DNA of 64,000 bases from Nipponacmea schrenckii (taxonomy: Eukaryota > Mollusca > Gastropoda > Lottiidae). Positions within the stretch are counted from its first letter, which is position 1. Every line of letters begins with the position of its first letter. Shown here piece by piece: positions 26,601 to 41,300 of this stretch. The stretch is from NCBI GenBank assembly GCA_030562195.1, contig JAUJPP010000005.1, forward strand, positions 18,525,106 to 18,589,105, read 5' to 3'. Position numbers and translations under genes: made by a program. The notes below the pieces were generated by a model. The model saw only the letters and a list, made by a program, of their open reading frames with translations, searched no databases and was not told the origin of the DNA.

Positions 26601-29324
26601 TTACAAGTATGTGTTGTTGCTTTCCAATACAAAATATTGCTGCGTTTCAACTGTCCGTGGACTGAGCGATTCATAATAATTATAACACTCTGGAATTGTC
26701 ACATAAGTAGGAGGATTGGGTACTGATTTCCCAAAAGTATCCGTCGTGAAACCATTGGATGTCTCCTCATAGTGGTGTAATATTTCAATTAACTGCTCAG
26801 TGACATCAGCGAAGTTTGGTCTAGCATCAATATCTTTGTTCCAACAGTTTAACATTAATGAAAATCTGAAGAGGAAATAAGAAAAAAATTTGACTTACAG
26901 GATCGTATCACATAAAATATTTTTTTTAATACCCCTAACGATCGACTCATAAAGACAGTACTTTTGTGCAAATAAAAAAAAAACCCTGGTAGTATAATTC
27001 ATTCTTTTTTAACATCATGCAAATTACTTAGTTATATTTAATTCTTTTGGCATTCGTAATCCACTACTGTGTCCCAAGTACATCCGCGTCAAAGTGAAAC
27101 GTTAGTTGATGGTCGATGAAATTCGACATTGTGCAATTGGCACTACTGCTAAAAAGAGAGTTATACCGGCTTTTTAAAGTGGTAACGCAAAAAGCCGGCT
27201 TTTTCTCGTTCGACAATAGAGAAGTACTAATTTACGGTCTCACGCGTAACATCGATAGTCTTGTACATCGCGATCTGTCAATAATGTGCCACTTTTTTGA
27301 TCGAGACTAAAGTGGTTCGGGAACCAGATAAACTCAGTGGAAATGACTCTTATAAATTTGTGTACTTAGACTCGTCCTCTACAATACAAGAAATAAACTA
27401 TCGACATTGCAATGCATCAAGGAAAATTAATACTGTTTATAATTCACATAGCCCTTTGTTTCTTGTTATTTTTCAAAGTGAAGTAGGTCAAAACTTTATT
27501 TTGCCTCCTAGGTTATAATATAACCAATTATGGTTTATCTGGTTAAAAATATGGATGTAACACCACTTACAGTACGTCTTCGCAAAACCAGGGTTTTCGA
27601 AGTCTTCTCCCGCTCCTCAAGTAAGCAATAATATCCCAACCTTCTACTCCGGGATACGGAGTTACTCCCCTTGTTAATAACTCCCAGATTACCACAGCAA
27701 GAGACCACTGAAAAAAATAACATTCTTGGTGATTAATTGCGTTAATATTTTTAAGCGAATTTTGACGAAATCGACTTGGAAATCGCAATGCTGACTTAAA
27801 ATGACTTCATTTTTATATAAGTTACCACCAAATTCCTCACAATAATGAAACTATGATACGATACTACGATACTTGATATAATTAAAAAGAAATACATGCG
27901 GTTTCATCCAAAGTTAAGTGGTTAGAACAGCACAATAGACCGAGGCACAACTGTTTTTTTGAAAACTTAAATTGAGAAAAATGCGCATGTTTTCTTCAAA
28001 TTGTAGATGTATAAGTTGAAAAACTTACGACATCGGACTTTAAGCTATACGTCCCTCTCTCTATACTTTCTATAGCCATCCAACGTATTGGTAATTTGGT
28101 CTTTTTATTCTCACTATGATAGTACCCTTTTTCATAAATGTCTCTGCTTAATCCAAAATCGGCTACTTTAACATGGTAATGATCATCCAACCTAAAGTAT
28201 ATTTAGGATACTAATGAAAATCTTTGAGAAAAAAAAAAATAACTTCAAATCTGACCGAGTTTATGATTTAGTTATTTTAAATGGAGTTAAGAAAACGAAA
28301 TCATTAAACCAGTCCCGTCAAACGAGTCTTGTATATAAAGTGCTGTCAAAATATTGAAAACACAGTACTAAACGAGTCTTGTATATAAAGTGCTGTCAAA
28401 ATATTGAAAACACAGTACTAAACGAGTCTTGTATATAAAGTGCTGTCAAAATATTGAAAACACAGTACTAAACGAGTCTTGTATATAAAGTGCTGTCAAA
28501 ATATTGAAAACACAGTACCTAACGAGTCTTGTATATAAAGTGCTGTCAAAATATTGAAAACACAGTACTAGACGAGTCTTGTATATAAAGTGCTGTCAAA
28601 ATATTGAAAACACGTTACTAAACGAATCTTGTATATAAAGTGCAGTCCAAAATATTAAAGACACAGTACTAAACGAGTTTTGTATAGTGCTGTCAAAATA
28701 ATAAAAAAAAAAAAAAAAAAACAGTACTATACATACAGTCAATACTGGTCATGCGGTCACCTCTATTCAGCGTGACCCTGCTCTAACGGTCATTCAAATT
28801 TTCTCCCTTCCGATTTTCAATTAAATTTACCTGTATTTAGCACCAACCTGTCTAACCCACTAACGGTCAATCAGTTTTATCCCAAGCAGTCATATAATCC
28901 TGTTAATTAACGGCGAATTGACAGGTGACATACAAATAGATTGAATCCACGATGTTCAATTGACCATGACTTCTTTAATCATGTGTCGGCTTATTTTTTT
29001 TTACTAAATCTTTTAATCTTAATCCTGACATTTACTTATAAAGCATCATATTGGATATTGACATGTAAACATGTGTGTATTTCCCCCCTCATCATGACTT
29101 CCTCGGAGGAGCAACGTAAACATGACGAAGAAAATGTCGACCCTCACATATTAGAATTCTTGACGATGATAGTTTGTCGGTCATTGAGAGTTCTTCTTGC
29201 TATGCTATACTTACATACAGTTTCTAGCAGCTAAATCTCTATGTACAAATTTCAAACTTCCCAAATATTCCATACCGCGACTTATATCGATAGCAAACTT
29301 TATCATCTGAATTAAAGTTATTTC
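26601..29324 (-). CDS. MET: Met-like exons 16-19: kinase C-lobe and C-terminal docking tail
   Basis: Exon 29215-29324 has the catalytic loop HRDLAARNC. Exon 28029-28191 has DFG, the activation loop with the paired tyrosines of Met (DIYEKGYY) and [10 protein letters not shown]. Exon 27571-27707 completes SDVWS, where the usual S-F-G is S-L-A, and continues [16 protein letters not shown]. Exon 26601-26865 finishes the C-lobe ([12 protein letters not shown]) and an 87-residue end with tyrosines in YVTI, YNYYESL and QYFVL. YVTI could act like the MET docking tyrosines for SH2 partners (inference). All catalytic residues are present, so an active kinase is expected. Confidence 0.94.
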
Positions 29325-32300
29325 CTGAAAACAAGATTCCATAATATTGTAAGAATTCCTGTTAGTCTGTTTAAGAACTTCGTTTGGTTAACACTTTTTT
29401 GAAAATAGTACTGACATGGCATAAGTCATATATTGTTTTTTTTCTAGTCGTCTTATTGTCAAAAGTACGATGACCAACTACCAGTTGATTTATCTTTTTT
29501 AACTTGACCAGTCAAAGTATATATTCAACAGTAGATATACCTGCTATCATAAATAACATAACAAAAAATATCTAAGAAACTTAATACATGTAACTATCCA
29601 TAAATATGCAAGCAATAGTGACTTATTTTTGTGAGTTTTCCAGATTTTACAGGTATTATGTTACTTTATCACACCAGGTAAGTTCACCGGTAAGTCACAT
29701 ATTGACTGTTCTCGAGAACTTAAATTTATCTCCACTCTAAGACGCAGTATCACTTTAAAATAGAGCTTTATAACTTAGTATTATGAGAGAATTCCTTACC
29801 CGCTCCTCGTCTGCAACAAATTTCAGTAAATCCCCGTTTCCCATAAATGGTAGTATTACCAAAGGCAAACTATCTTTGGATAATGTTATGCCTATCAGTT
29901 TCAGAACATTGGAATGCTCAAAATCTTTCATCAGCAAAGCTTCTTCTACAAATTCTTTCAGGTTTATTTCTCCAGCATTGGCATCTAGAGTATAAATCAT
30001 ATCATGTGAATCAAAAGCTCATATAGGCATATCGTTCATTGGGATTGAAAATCAAACGTGATCCAGTTATAAATTGGTGCTGCGGTGCAGTAATATACTG
30101 ACCAACTGGTGTGATCAGACCACAGTGGTCGTCTATTTTATGTTTCCGGGTACCATTAATTGTTATCATTATACATATTTTATACCAATATTTAGAAATA
30201 TTCAAACTGAACATAAAAATGAGAAATTCCTAGTTTTTGCACTATGCGATCTCCCTGCATCCCGACTGAAGTTTGACAATTTATTCTCATGTGTACATTT
30301 TGAGACAAGTTCGAGACGTTTGTATTAATGTATATTTTTGATGTATGTTCATCTCGTACACATGTGCATGTGTATTGCATGTGTATATATATTGCGATCA
30401 TGTACTTCACCAGGGAACATAGACGCGTGCTTAAATGCATTGGTATTGGAAACCTTTCATTATGACACCGTTACATCGTTGGGTTTTAATTGTGTAGGCT
30501 TAAGGTTCTGCTATCAATCGACCAGGACATTTTGTAATTATTATTTTTCCGTCCAAATTACATATTAATTATTTAACAGAGAGAATATTTTGTTATTGTA
30601 TATTGTATACCAATAAATAAGAGTGCTCACCTTGTAACGTTTTTATTGCGACTTTTATTTCTATGTTATCTTCATCCACCAAAATTCCTTCACAAACACA
30701 ACCGAAGTTTCCTAAAAATATTCATTATTAAACTGTGATGTGGATCGTTATACAAACGTTAACCACTTTCAACAGAACTGAGATAAGTAGACTAAGATCT
30801 AGACAACTGTTCATGCTATTGTTGGATCAAGATTGCACAAAATATGCTTTAAGAAGAATTTTCATTAGATATTATGAAGTGTGTTCTTGTGGAAAAAAAA
30901 CATGAAAAACATCCAGACCGAATTAAAATCAGACATGATCGAATATCAATATAACTATAGACAATGTAGAGAAAACATATTTCCTGACTGGGGTGTTGAG
31001 GGTATATTTCCTCTTAAGTGACTAGTAAGTCTAAGTTCACCAGTGGAGATCTTCTATCACCAAATATACACATAAAACTAAGTAATAATCCATGGAACTA
31101 AAAAGATTTGAAATACCGCTCGAGACCTCGTATTATGCGGAACTTAGCGATTTCGATTAAATAAGATTTCTATAAGAGTAATAAGAATAATTACTTATAG
31201 TTTAATGGATATATTGTGTTATATAGATATTGTATTTCTTTGGTCTGATAAATCCAACTGATGAATATCAACTATTATTTTAACCAAGTTTGAGACTTTA
31301 TTTTATGTCCATTATAAGAGATAGTATTACTGTTTAACTGTGCAAGCCAAAGGTCAACTTGGCCAATTGTATAATTCTTGGTAAAAATTGCCATTACCTG
31401 CCCCAATAACTTCTCCAATGGTCAGTTTTTCTCTATTTATGAACAAATTTGCTTTTTCAATTTTCATAATTGTTTCGGCATCCATCAGACGTTTTACTTG
31501 TTGCACGCCGCTTATTACTAAATGACTGTCGCCAGCTGAAGGAAAAAAAAACGTTTTTGAATATTTTCTATATATCTTAAGAGAATTGGAATATCAGCCT
31601 CAAAATAGTACTGCTAGGCATCGAATGTCTTGGTTGTATTTGAATTTCTGTATTATTCAGAAGATTTTTCAAGTGGCAATTCGGATAATAAAAAGCAAAT
31701 AACGACTAATAAAACAAGATTGAAAACTTAGAAACCTGTTTGGTATCAGCTTTTGTCTTATTTCGTTGTGGCAAAAAAGCCGGGCGTGTATAAGGTTAAA
31801 AGTATTTTTATAGAATTCATCAACGAAAATGACAAATTTAAAACTGGCTTATATGATTGAAAACATTCTTTAAATGTTGAACTTTAATAAATAATTTCTT
31901 GTTCTATGCGGCATACTCACTTTCAGACATTTCAATGTGTCGTATCTTGTCCTTATTCGTCTTTCTACAGCAACACCACATTAAACAAGCTATCAAAATG
32001 ATAAGGACAACCCCACACACCGATCCTATTATTATATATTGTGTTATTTTCTTAGGCGACTCTGGTAATCCTAGTCCTCTATTGCCTTTCGCAATTACAA
32101 ATATATTACCAACTTTATAATAACGATTACCAACTTTGACCTAATAAAATAATAGTGAAAAATAACATTTCAATGCCATATTCTGAGGGATAGCATACTG
32201 CAGATGACCCTCATTTCTACATTAAAAGGTTTGTCTCTTTTTAAGGTAATATCACTAAGTTATAGAGTGAAAAAACCATGTTATTTGCTAAAAAACTGTT

Positions 32301-35300
32301 ATGGTGAAATGAAATTATATCGAAGATACGGGGCACGGGTTGGAATTTTGTAAACATTATCATAGTATGAAAGAACACACGAACCAAGAAAGTGATGCCG
32401 ATCATACATGTTGACTTACCTGAACCACAAATTGAGTCTCATTGACATTTGAAATGAGATTTGGTGCACATGAGACTGCTTCCTCGCCCAATTTGGTTAC
32501 AGGACAAGTGATGCTTGTACCCGCATCGCTAGTGATAGTGACTTGAATGTCTTCATTATCGACTTCAGATTCTTTAATATTTGTACCCTGAAAAAATATT
32601 AACCTCCATGTTTTCGTAATATTACTTAACCGCCCTGCTATAACCTTTAAATTCTCTACTGTCCTGACGAGTGTTACAAGTCAGAAACTCATATCAGCAT
32701 CAAGAGTATACTTGTCAATTGATTTGGGTCAGACCGTTGGTTCTGTAGAATATTTTTGTTACATTAATTTATCTATTGAGTCTGCTTGGTTTCTTCACAT
32801 ACCTAATGTCACCAATTTAAACACATTTCGCCGCGATTTGAATTGAAGCAATGAAGTAAGCATGCACAACATTTTAGTGACCGTTAACAACAACGGCATA
32901 GCTATAAATATTTGGTGGAAGGGACGGGTGAAGTACGAAGACGAGATGTCGATAAGTAAACACGATCTCATTGAAGAGAAAATTAAATCCAAGTAGCCCA
33001 AGACGGTTAATGGCAAATAATCACCAAATTACTTTCCCTCTTAGTACAAGATCCTTTTGTTAATGTATGGAACGCCGTAACTGCCTTCTGTTAGTATTTT
33101 TGCAGTATCAGCATCTTTTTGTATTATCAGCATCATCTTTTCGTATTATCATCTTTTTCTATTATCATCTTTTTGTATTATATGCATCATCTTTTTGCAG
33201 TATCAGCATCTTTTTGTATTATCAGCATCATCTTTTCGTATTATCATCTTTTTGCATTATAAGCATCATCTTTTTGCAGTATCAGCATCTTTTTGTATTA
33301 TCAGCATCATCTTTTCGTATTATCATCTTTTTGTATTATCAGCATCATCTTTTTGTATTATCATCTTTTTGTATTATCAGCATCATCTTTTTGTATATCA
33401 TCTTTTTGTATGATCATCTTTTCCGTAACTGGCCGTAGGTTTGCGGAAACCAACGGTAATCTTCGTAAGAAGTCCACGTAAATAAGATGCCGTAGACTAG
33501 GTTAATGAGTCTGCAGTCTCCGATGAATTTAGTAATGACATTTACAGATGTTTCTCTAATACTGATTAAAAGGTAGCATATCACGCTAAAGAAGTTGGAA
33601 GTAAGAACTCGCAGAAGTAGAAATGTAGAAAGTAAAAAATGATGGTCTGATGTAGAAAGCTGTTTAAAGTGGGTGGGGGTGGGGGCAGTAAACAGTCAAA
33701 TATTTAAGCCTGAAGGAATATAGATTCAGAGGTAGGAAGTCAAAAGCTGGTTGGAAGTCTTGCAATAGGAAGTCGGACATGGTAATTAGCTTTAGGACGT
33801 TGGGAATCACGTATGAAGTTGAAAGTGACAGTCTGATGTAGGTTGTTGGAGGTCAGAAGTTCTATTTTCACGGGTTTTTAGAAAAATGAAAATGCTATGG
33901 TTTTTAAATGTGTTCTGACAAAGTCTGGCATGAAGAGAAAATTGAGAATCGTATTGCAGCTAATTCTCTAACAATGTCAAAATCATTTGTGTGACACTAA
34001 ATTTGCTATCGTTAACTATTTGTGCTATGAATAAAAGAATTTGAATATTTCTATTGCACCAGTTTTTTTTAATACCATATGGTTAAATCTTCATGTAATG
34101 TTAATGTTAATTCCCTTTTAATATTGGATTTGTCTCAACATATTTTCCCCACTTCTTGGAAATTGAAAATCCATCATTGACTACAGATTTTAACTCAGTA
34201 TCGTTAATTTGAGTAAAAACTGCGAACGGATAAGTCAAAAAATGCCATTCGCCGATATACAGTTCTTTCCGATACAGACAGCAACTTTGAAATTTCAGAT
34301 ATTTTGAAACCATAGTCTAATAAACTCTCTAACAATTGTTTTGATTCAAAACAATTCTGTTGTGTTTGCATTCTGACTGGGCATATTTAATACATTCTGT
34401 TCCGATTTTCATCATATCTGAAGAATTTGATATCCCAAGGCATTCCATATCATATCTGGACAAATGGCAAACTAAATCAAGAGTTATTTTTTCTCTTTGA
34501 AAGGCAGGCGTATGCAATGAAAGAAGTAAATTTTCTAAAATGGTATCCATTTTGACAAAATAAAAGTTGCGTCTCATTAACCTAGTCTACAACATCTTCT
34601 TTACGTCGGCTTTTGACGAAGATTAACGTTGATTTCCGTAAACCTACGGCCAGTAACGGAAAAGATGATCATACAAAAAGATGATAATACAAAAAGATGA
34701 TGTTGATAATACAAAAAGATGATAATACAAAAAGATGATGCTGATAATACAAAAAGATGATAATACAAAAAGATGATAATACGAAAAGATGATGCTGATA
34801 ATACAAAAAGATGATAATACAAAAAGATGATAATACGAAAAGATGATGCTGATAATACAAAAAGATGCTGATACTGCAAAAAGATGATGCTTATAATGCA
34901 AAAAGATGATAATACGAAAAGATGATAATAAGAAAAGATGATGCTTATAATACGAAAAGATGATAACCGAAAAAGATGATAATACATGTACGAAAAGATG
35001 ATGCTGATAATACAAAAAGATGATAATACGAAAAGATGATGCTGATAATACAAAAAGATGCTGATACTGCAAAAAGATGATGCTTATAATGCAAAAAGAT
35101 GATAATACGAAAAGATGATAATAAGAAAAGATGATGCTTATAATACGAAAAGATGATAACCGAAAAAGATGATAATACGAAAAGATGATGCTGATAATAC
35201 AAAAAGATGCTGATACTGCAAAAAGATGATGCTTATAATGCAAAAAGATGATAATACGAAAAGATGATGCTGCAAAAATATGATGCATATAATACGAAAA

Positions 35301-38300
35301 GATGATAACCGAAAAAGATGATAATACGAAAAGATGATGCTGATAATACAAAAAGATGCTGATACTGCAAAAATACTAACAGAAGGCAGTTACGGCGTTC
35401 CATATGTTAATGTATCTTGATTTGTGCTACAAATCTACCAATCCAAATCTACCAATCCAAACAGTTTGATAACTATGAAAAACAATATGACCATGTGACG
35501 ATGCTAAAGAGTTAATACCTTTATGCTCAGAGTGTTTTTAAGGCTATCCACCAATCCACCGTCGGAAATAGACGAAAATTCTGGATCTGGATTAACCTTA
35601 ATCTCACTTAAATTGGGATGATGTTTGGCAAAGTCCTTAAGTTCCTGGACACCATCCATTAAAAAGTAGATATCACCACTGATAGATGTGTCATTAGGGA
35701 CGAGTGACGTTAACTTTGGTGTTTTACAGATCATCGTTGTCGATGTTCTTGCTTTACATTCCTGAATATATATCAAATCGTGTTCATTAATCAAATCGTT
35801 ATCAATCAATAACACTACTTGAAGAAATTATAAATAAGTAAACGAGGAATGGAAGTATCGGTGAATGAAACATTGAAGAAGTAGTAAGTGAAAAATTGAA
35901 GAATTAGTAAATCAAGGATAAGAGTTAGAATCTTCCTATGAGGAGAAGTAAGAACCAGTGGTTTAAATGAAGAACAATAATTTCAAATGAAAAACACAAT
36001 ACTGGATACAAGACGAAAAGATAAAAAACACAATTCCTGCCTCTGGTTGAACCCTGGTAGTGTAAGGCTTACCTCTGCTTCTGGTTGAACCTCACTGTTG
36101 TCTAGGGTCATACCGAATCTTGGATTAGCTATTACATCCAAATTTGTTCCTTTAACATTTACATCCAAACCACCACTATAAAAAAATAAACCAGGTGCAT
36201 TTGTTAAAGGACAGATGCATAATTTAGATGCTGATATGGATAGAGAAGCGTCTTAGAATAAATATTAAATTTAAAAATTTTAAACTTTGGCCAATAGGAG
36301 CATATATTCATCAGTAGGTTACCTGCTGCCATGAATAACATAATCGAATTCTTATTTAATCCGATAAATCCAAAAGAACTTCGTAATTATCCAATAAACA
36401 TAATTGCTTAGTTTTGTGAATTTTCTAGATTTTATAGTGATTCGGTTTCACTGATGAATATATACACATATTCACCATTATTGCGAATTCAAAGTTCATG
36501 TCCATTCCCAGAATCACTATCAAATTTTGGAAGGCAACTTGGATCAGCAAACCATTCTCCATCCTGTACATGCAATATATTGGACATTATGGTCTCCCCC
36601 CCCCCCTTCCCCGGTTTGCTGTCCTGAAACTCAGACATTTGCGATCGGCATGTATATGTGAATCAACCATTGGGTATAGTAGATATCCCCGTGGCTGTGT
36701 TAGGCCTCTCCCAAGGGGTTAACTATCCAATATACCTCTTTATGCTTTTCCGTGGATGTACATTCGTAATCTGTGGGTCATTCCAGTAACAAAATGTTCC
36801 ATTAGTCTCAGCTATGACGTCATTACGGATCATTAATAATAATTGACCACATCCGATAGATTCGTTAGTGTTTCTGTTCTGTGGACTTTGCTTCAACGAC
36901 TGGGTCGTACAGCGAAGAATTGTATCATTTGAGCTAAAACAGAAGCAACATTCTGTCATACATAATAAAGAGCGATAAGGCAAACTGCCTGGAAAGAAAA
37001 CGGTAAAGAATCAACCCAAGATTTATACAAAGATAGCGGTAATTATAATTAACTCCGTATTTTACATAAGTCCGATATAGGTCCAATATTCAGCCTATTG
37101 TAAGAAACGAAGATCTTGTCATTTTCAATTTTTGTTGTCGAATTCTTCTTTTATCTTTGCAATGTTTCCTTTCGGCTGAATTTTTTTAAACTTTGCATTA
37201 TGTCGTTTTTAAAATGACATAAATCGCATTATGCTAATAAATACGTTACCTTATTATTTTACAAGGTAAGCGTGAATCTTTGATTTTAATCTGAACACTT
37301 TTAGTCAAATTAAGGTTCTCTCCAATTACTGAAATGTTGGTACCGCCAGATTCTGGACCAAGTTGTGGATTAAAACTAGTTATACTGACAGACTGAAATA
37401 TATCACAAAAATGGTAATTCCGGTTATCTAGCTAGGATACAATCGGACCTCCTGTTTTGCACTAGCAGTAGATTTAGATCTCTATCGAATTGTCACTGAT
37501 AAGATCTTTTTTAGTTAAAATTCTTAATCGATTCTTCAAGTTGAAGATGAGTTCAATTATGTTGTTAATTACACATATGCCGATATACATCCATCCTCGT
37601 CCTCGATTAAATTTGATAAATAATGTTTAAGGAACTGGACTAATAAAACTATATTAAATCGTTAATTTCATTATGAACGAAATCAAGTAATTTTTAAATG
37701 GTAAATTTATTACAAGTGATTGTAAACAGATAAACAATTATAAATCAAAATAATTTTGTGTATTGTATTATACTTATATTACATTATTGTATATATTATA
37801 CAATGTCTCGTAAAGTTCTCAAAAAAAAACAACAAAAAAACAATATATTTATAGCTACACAGGGAGTTGATCAACATAGAAACTTATGAGCTTGCAGATA
37901 AGTAAACATGGAAGATAAGTAAACATGGGTGGGAAAAAAACAAAACAGAATACCTTGAAATGAAAATAAAGCTTGGGATTATCACCACTAGTGACCGAAC
38001 CTTTCATATGAGGACTGCTTACTGTATCATTTATTTCAACTGTTACAGGACAATTTTCTTCCTTTGATGTTCTTTCAGTTTTACAGACTATCCTACAATA
38101 TAATATTAACAGATAAATTATCCCTGTCGTGTTACATCCTGATCAATTTTGACGGATGTTCTGTGCGTTTCATACCAGGAAGATACTTCCAATGGGAATG
38201 TGTTGGTAATATGAGATATGACAACCAAACGGAACACTAATAACTTGTAAGGTAAATGATATACGCTAACAGCAGTCTGTGCAGCTGGGGCTGAAGCTTT

Positions 38301-41300
38301 TACCACAGTTTGCATAATTTAATTTTAGATGAGTAATAGGCCTTCTGAAGTTCTGGATTGGAAAACTGCAAATGTCAACATGTTCCTGAGAAGAAATGTG
38401 CCAAACATATTATTTCCGACAGACCCTATACCATCTTACAAAAAGTAAAAGCTGATTATCGTTGCCGATTATCCTTAAATGAACGGAACCTGATATGAGT
38501 TTTGAGAAACTTCAAAAATTGATATTTGCACTTCTACGACAGTACAAATGTGTATTAAGGTTGTATCTTGGATTTTACACTCTCCGTAGCATCAATAGTA
38601 ATAAGTCTGTTCAAGTAAACGAGAATAAACTTACTGTGAAGTGTTTGAAAGTGTGACGTTGACAATACATGTTACTGTACACACTGTGACAGATCTGTAA
38701 GCTGTAACATTCTTCCCTAAATAATTCCCTCGTATTGTAATCAGATTGTTTCTCGATATTAATCCATGGTTTGGAAATATCTACAATAAAAATAATTTAA
38801 TTTTAAAAGGTTGTTTGCGTCAGTTTAAAAGGGAAAGCTTGATATATATAAAATATAAAACGGTTCTTTAATATTTTAAGAAAATTTGTTATTTTACATT
38901 AATATCAATAAGTGAAATTTCTCTTTTAATTCTATTGGGGATATTTTTTTCATGTACTTTTATTTTGAAACTTTGATACTGCATATAAAACCAGCAACGA
39001 GCAGCTATCATAGCTATAATCGTTTTTTGCAAAATATTTCGTTATAAGTTAAGAGAATGTCTTTCCCATTCGTTCCAATTAGGCTATCTGCAGTTGTGGG
39101 ATTTGAAAACTGATGCAATATGAATTTACTTACAGAAGTTATTTCTGGTGGACATGTAGATTCTAAACCTCCAGTATTTCGGCCGGTTGCAACACAATGA
39201 CCTTTAAACCACACACAGTTAAACATATCATTTAAGACACAGGATTTACAATCTAAATATGTTTGGCAATAATCCAATGACAGCTTCACGATCTAAAAAA
39301 ATTAACTAATATTTTTATGATAATAAATAATACATGTATTATTTTTTATAATCGATTGCTGAAGTTTAATATGGTGCACAATTATGCTTTATAATTTAAC
39401 AAATCCCATTTTAGATAGTAAAACAGCAACTTAGTTCCAATAACAATAGGTCAGGCTCACCGTTTCTGATACCACTACGACTGGAGGTTTGGCAATAAGC
39501 TTCAGATATCTTTATTACTAATTATGTAAAAAAACTCAATCTTTATTATATAACTATTGAAAGAAATAGTGATTGTGGAACACAAAGATATTTTACTAGT
39601 ACCTTCTTCTCTGTAATTGTATAAGCTGTCATGTCATTTGTATTTATGGCAACGTCGGCTAGAAATCCTTTTTTATTCCCGTTATTGGGAATTTTAAACC
39701 AAGGTGCTGTATTCTAAATACAGAAAGATTTATACATCTTATAAAATTTGGAAACGTGCGATTTCCAGAATAATTGTTTAATGAACGAAGTCTGCATTCA
39801 GGTTTTTAGAGCAATTACAAAAAGACTAGTCTGACAAATCTAGTCCTCCGTCCTTCTACAACTGCCGATATCTCAACTGAATATGAAATGAAATGAATGG
39901 AGTTCTAAGTCTTTCCTCTTCGGCACTTTATGGGCTGAAGAAGATGGGCATCTGTATATCAAGTCTAGGATAAGGTTTAATGGCCTATATAAATACCTGA
40001 TTTATTAGAGCTTATTGCAAAGATATCTACTAAATACTGCGTATCTAAGCAATCATATTCAATAGGCAAAATTGAATTTCATCATTAATATGCTCATTTC
40101 AAATTTTTACATAAAAAAGGGATACCTTTCTATAGTACAGGTCACCATGGTTTGTCGATATTATAATATGTAGCTGATTATCGACATGAAACGGTATAAC
40201 TGATGTTATTAGTTTTTTATCTTCTGTCTTAATTGGATTGAAATCACTGGTTCTTCTGTTGCTTCAAGAGCGTTATTGTATCCTGGTTTACATGAAGATT
40301 TTGTCTGGAATAGTATAAACATTTAAATTTTGTTATGATTATTATATTGATCGAAATTACTTATTTCTTCTGATGCTTCAAGAACGTTATTGTATCCTTG
40401 TTTACATGAAGAGTTTGTCTGGAATAGTATAAACATTTAAATTTTGTTATGATTATTATTTTGATTGAAATCACTTGTTTTTTCTGATGCTTCAAGAGCA
40501 TAATTGTGTTGTTTTCATTCTTTTAGAGACTCATGTTTGTCGTAAGACAATCATATCCGAATTTATCAAGATTCTTCTAGAAAAGAAATAAAAAAGAGAG
40601 GGAATCTATTATTTAAGTTTGTGTTTTCGATGGAATACAATCTATTTTTTTCGCTTCAATGCAGCTTAGCTATCAACGTTAAGGTGTTATATCGTACCAC
40701 TTTACTAATTCAAGGGCAATAACCACACAAACAATTGGAAAGTTATAACGAATATGTTTTGTTATTTGACTTAAAAAAGCAATAAAAAACGTCCAGAATA
40801 TCGATCCGGAAACAGTTTTACCAATTAAAATCATAGTAAATCATAAACATTCATCGACAGGCTATTCAATTCGAGCTTCGTGGAAATCTCAAAAGATACA
40901 TAATGTGCACACTGTTGTCAATATGGGATAAGAACTGTAGCGAAAACTATAACTGTTGACGGACAATCGATGGCCGAATAAGAATGATATCAAAAACAAA
41001 TAGAACTGTGAACAGTTCCGAGAGTGGCAAACAACCTCTATGGGTTCAAAAAATATACGCGAAGTTTGATTATGTAATATTGTTACACCACAGTTTAAAG
41101 TTAATTGCATATTAATGAGAAAGTTTTTAAGGTTCCATCATAAAAATATTTAAGGTCAGAATTGTCAATAATATTTATTTTTGTGAATAAAACAAGAGGT
41201 TGAAATTTTTCTACTATATCAAACATGGATAGATGTTGTAGCTTGCAATTCCACTAAATCTAACGTCTTTTGTGACGTCACCACCGGCTCAACAGGAAGC

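Noticed and set aside
29783..29995. 70-codon plus-strand frame
   Set aside because: Antisense shadow of the Met-like kinase exon 29800-29984.
33067..35351. Many overlapping open frames rich in [12 protein letters not shown] on both arms of the inverted repeat
   Set aside because: They are translations of the CATCTTTTTGTATTATCAG array in whichever frame lacks stops; several frames are open at once and the peptide has no non-repeat part.
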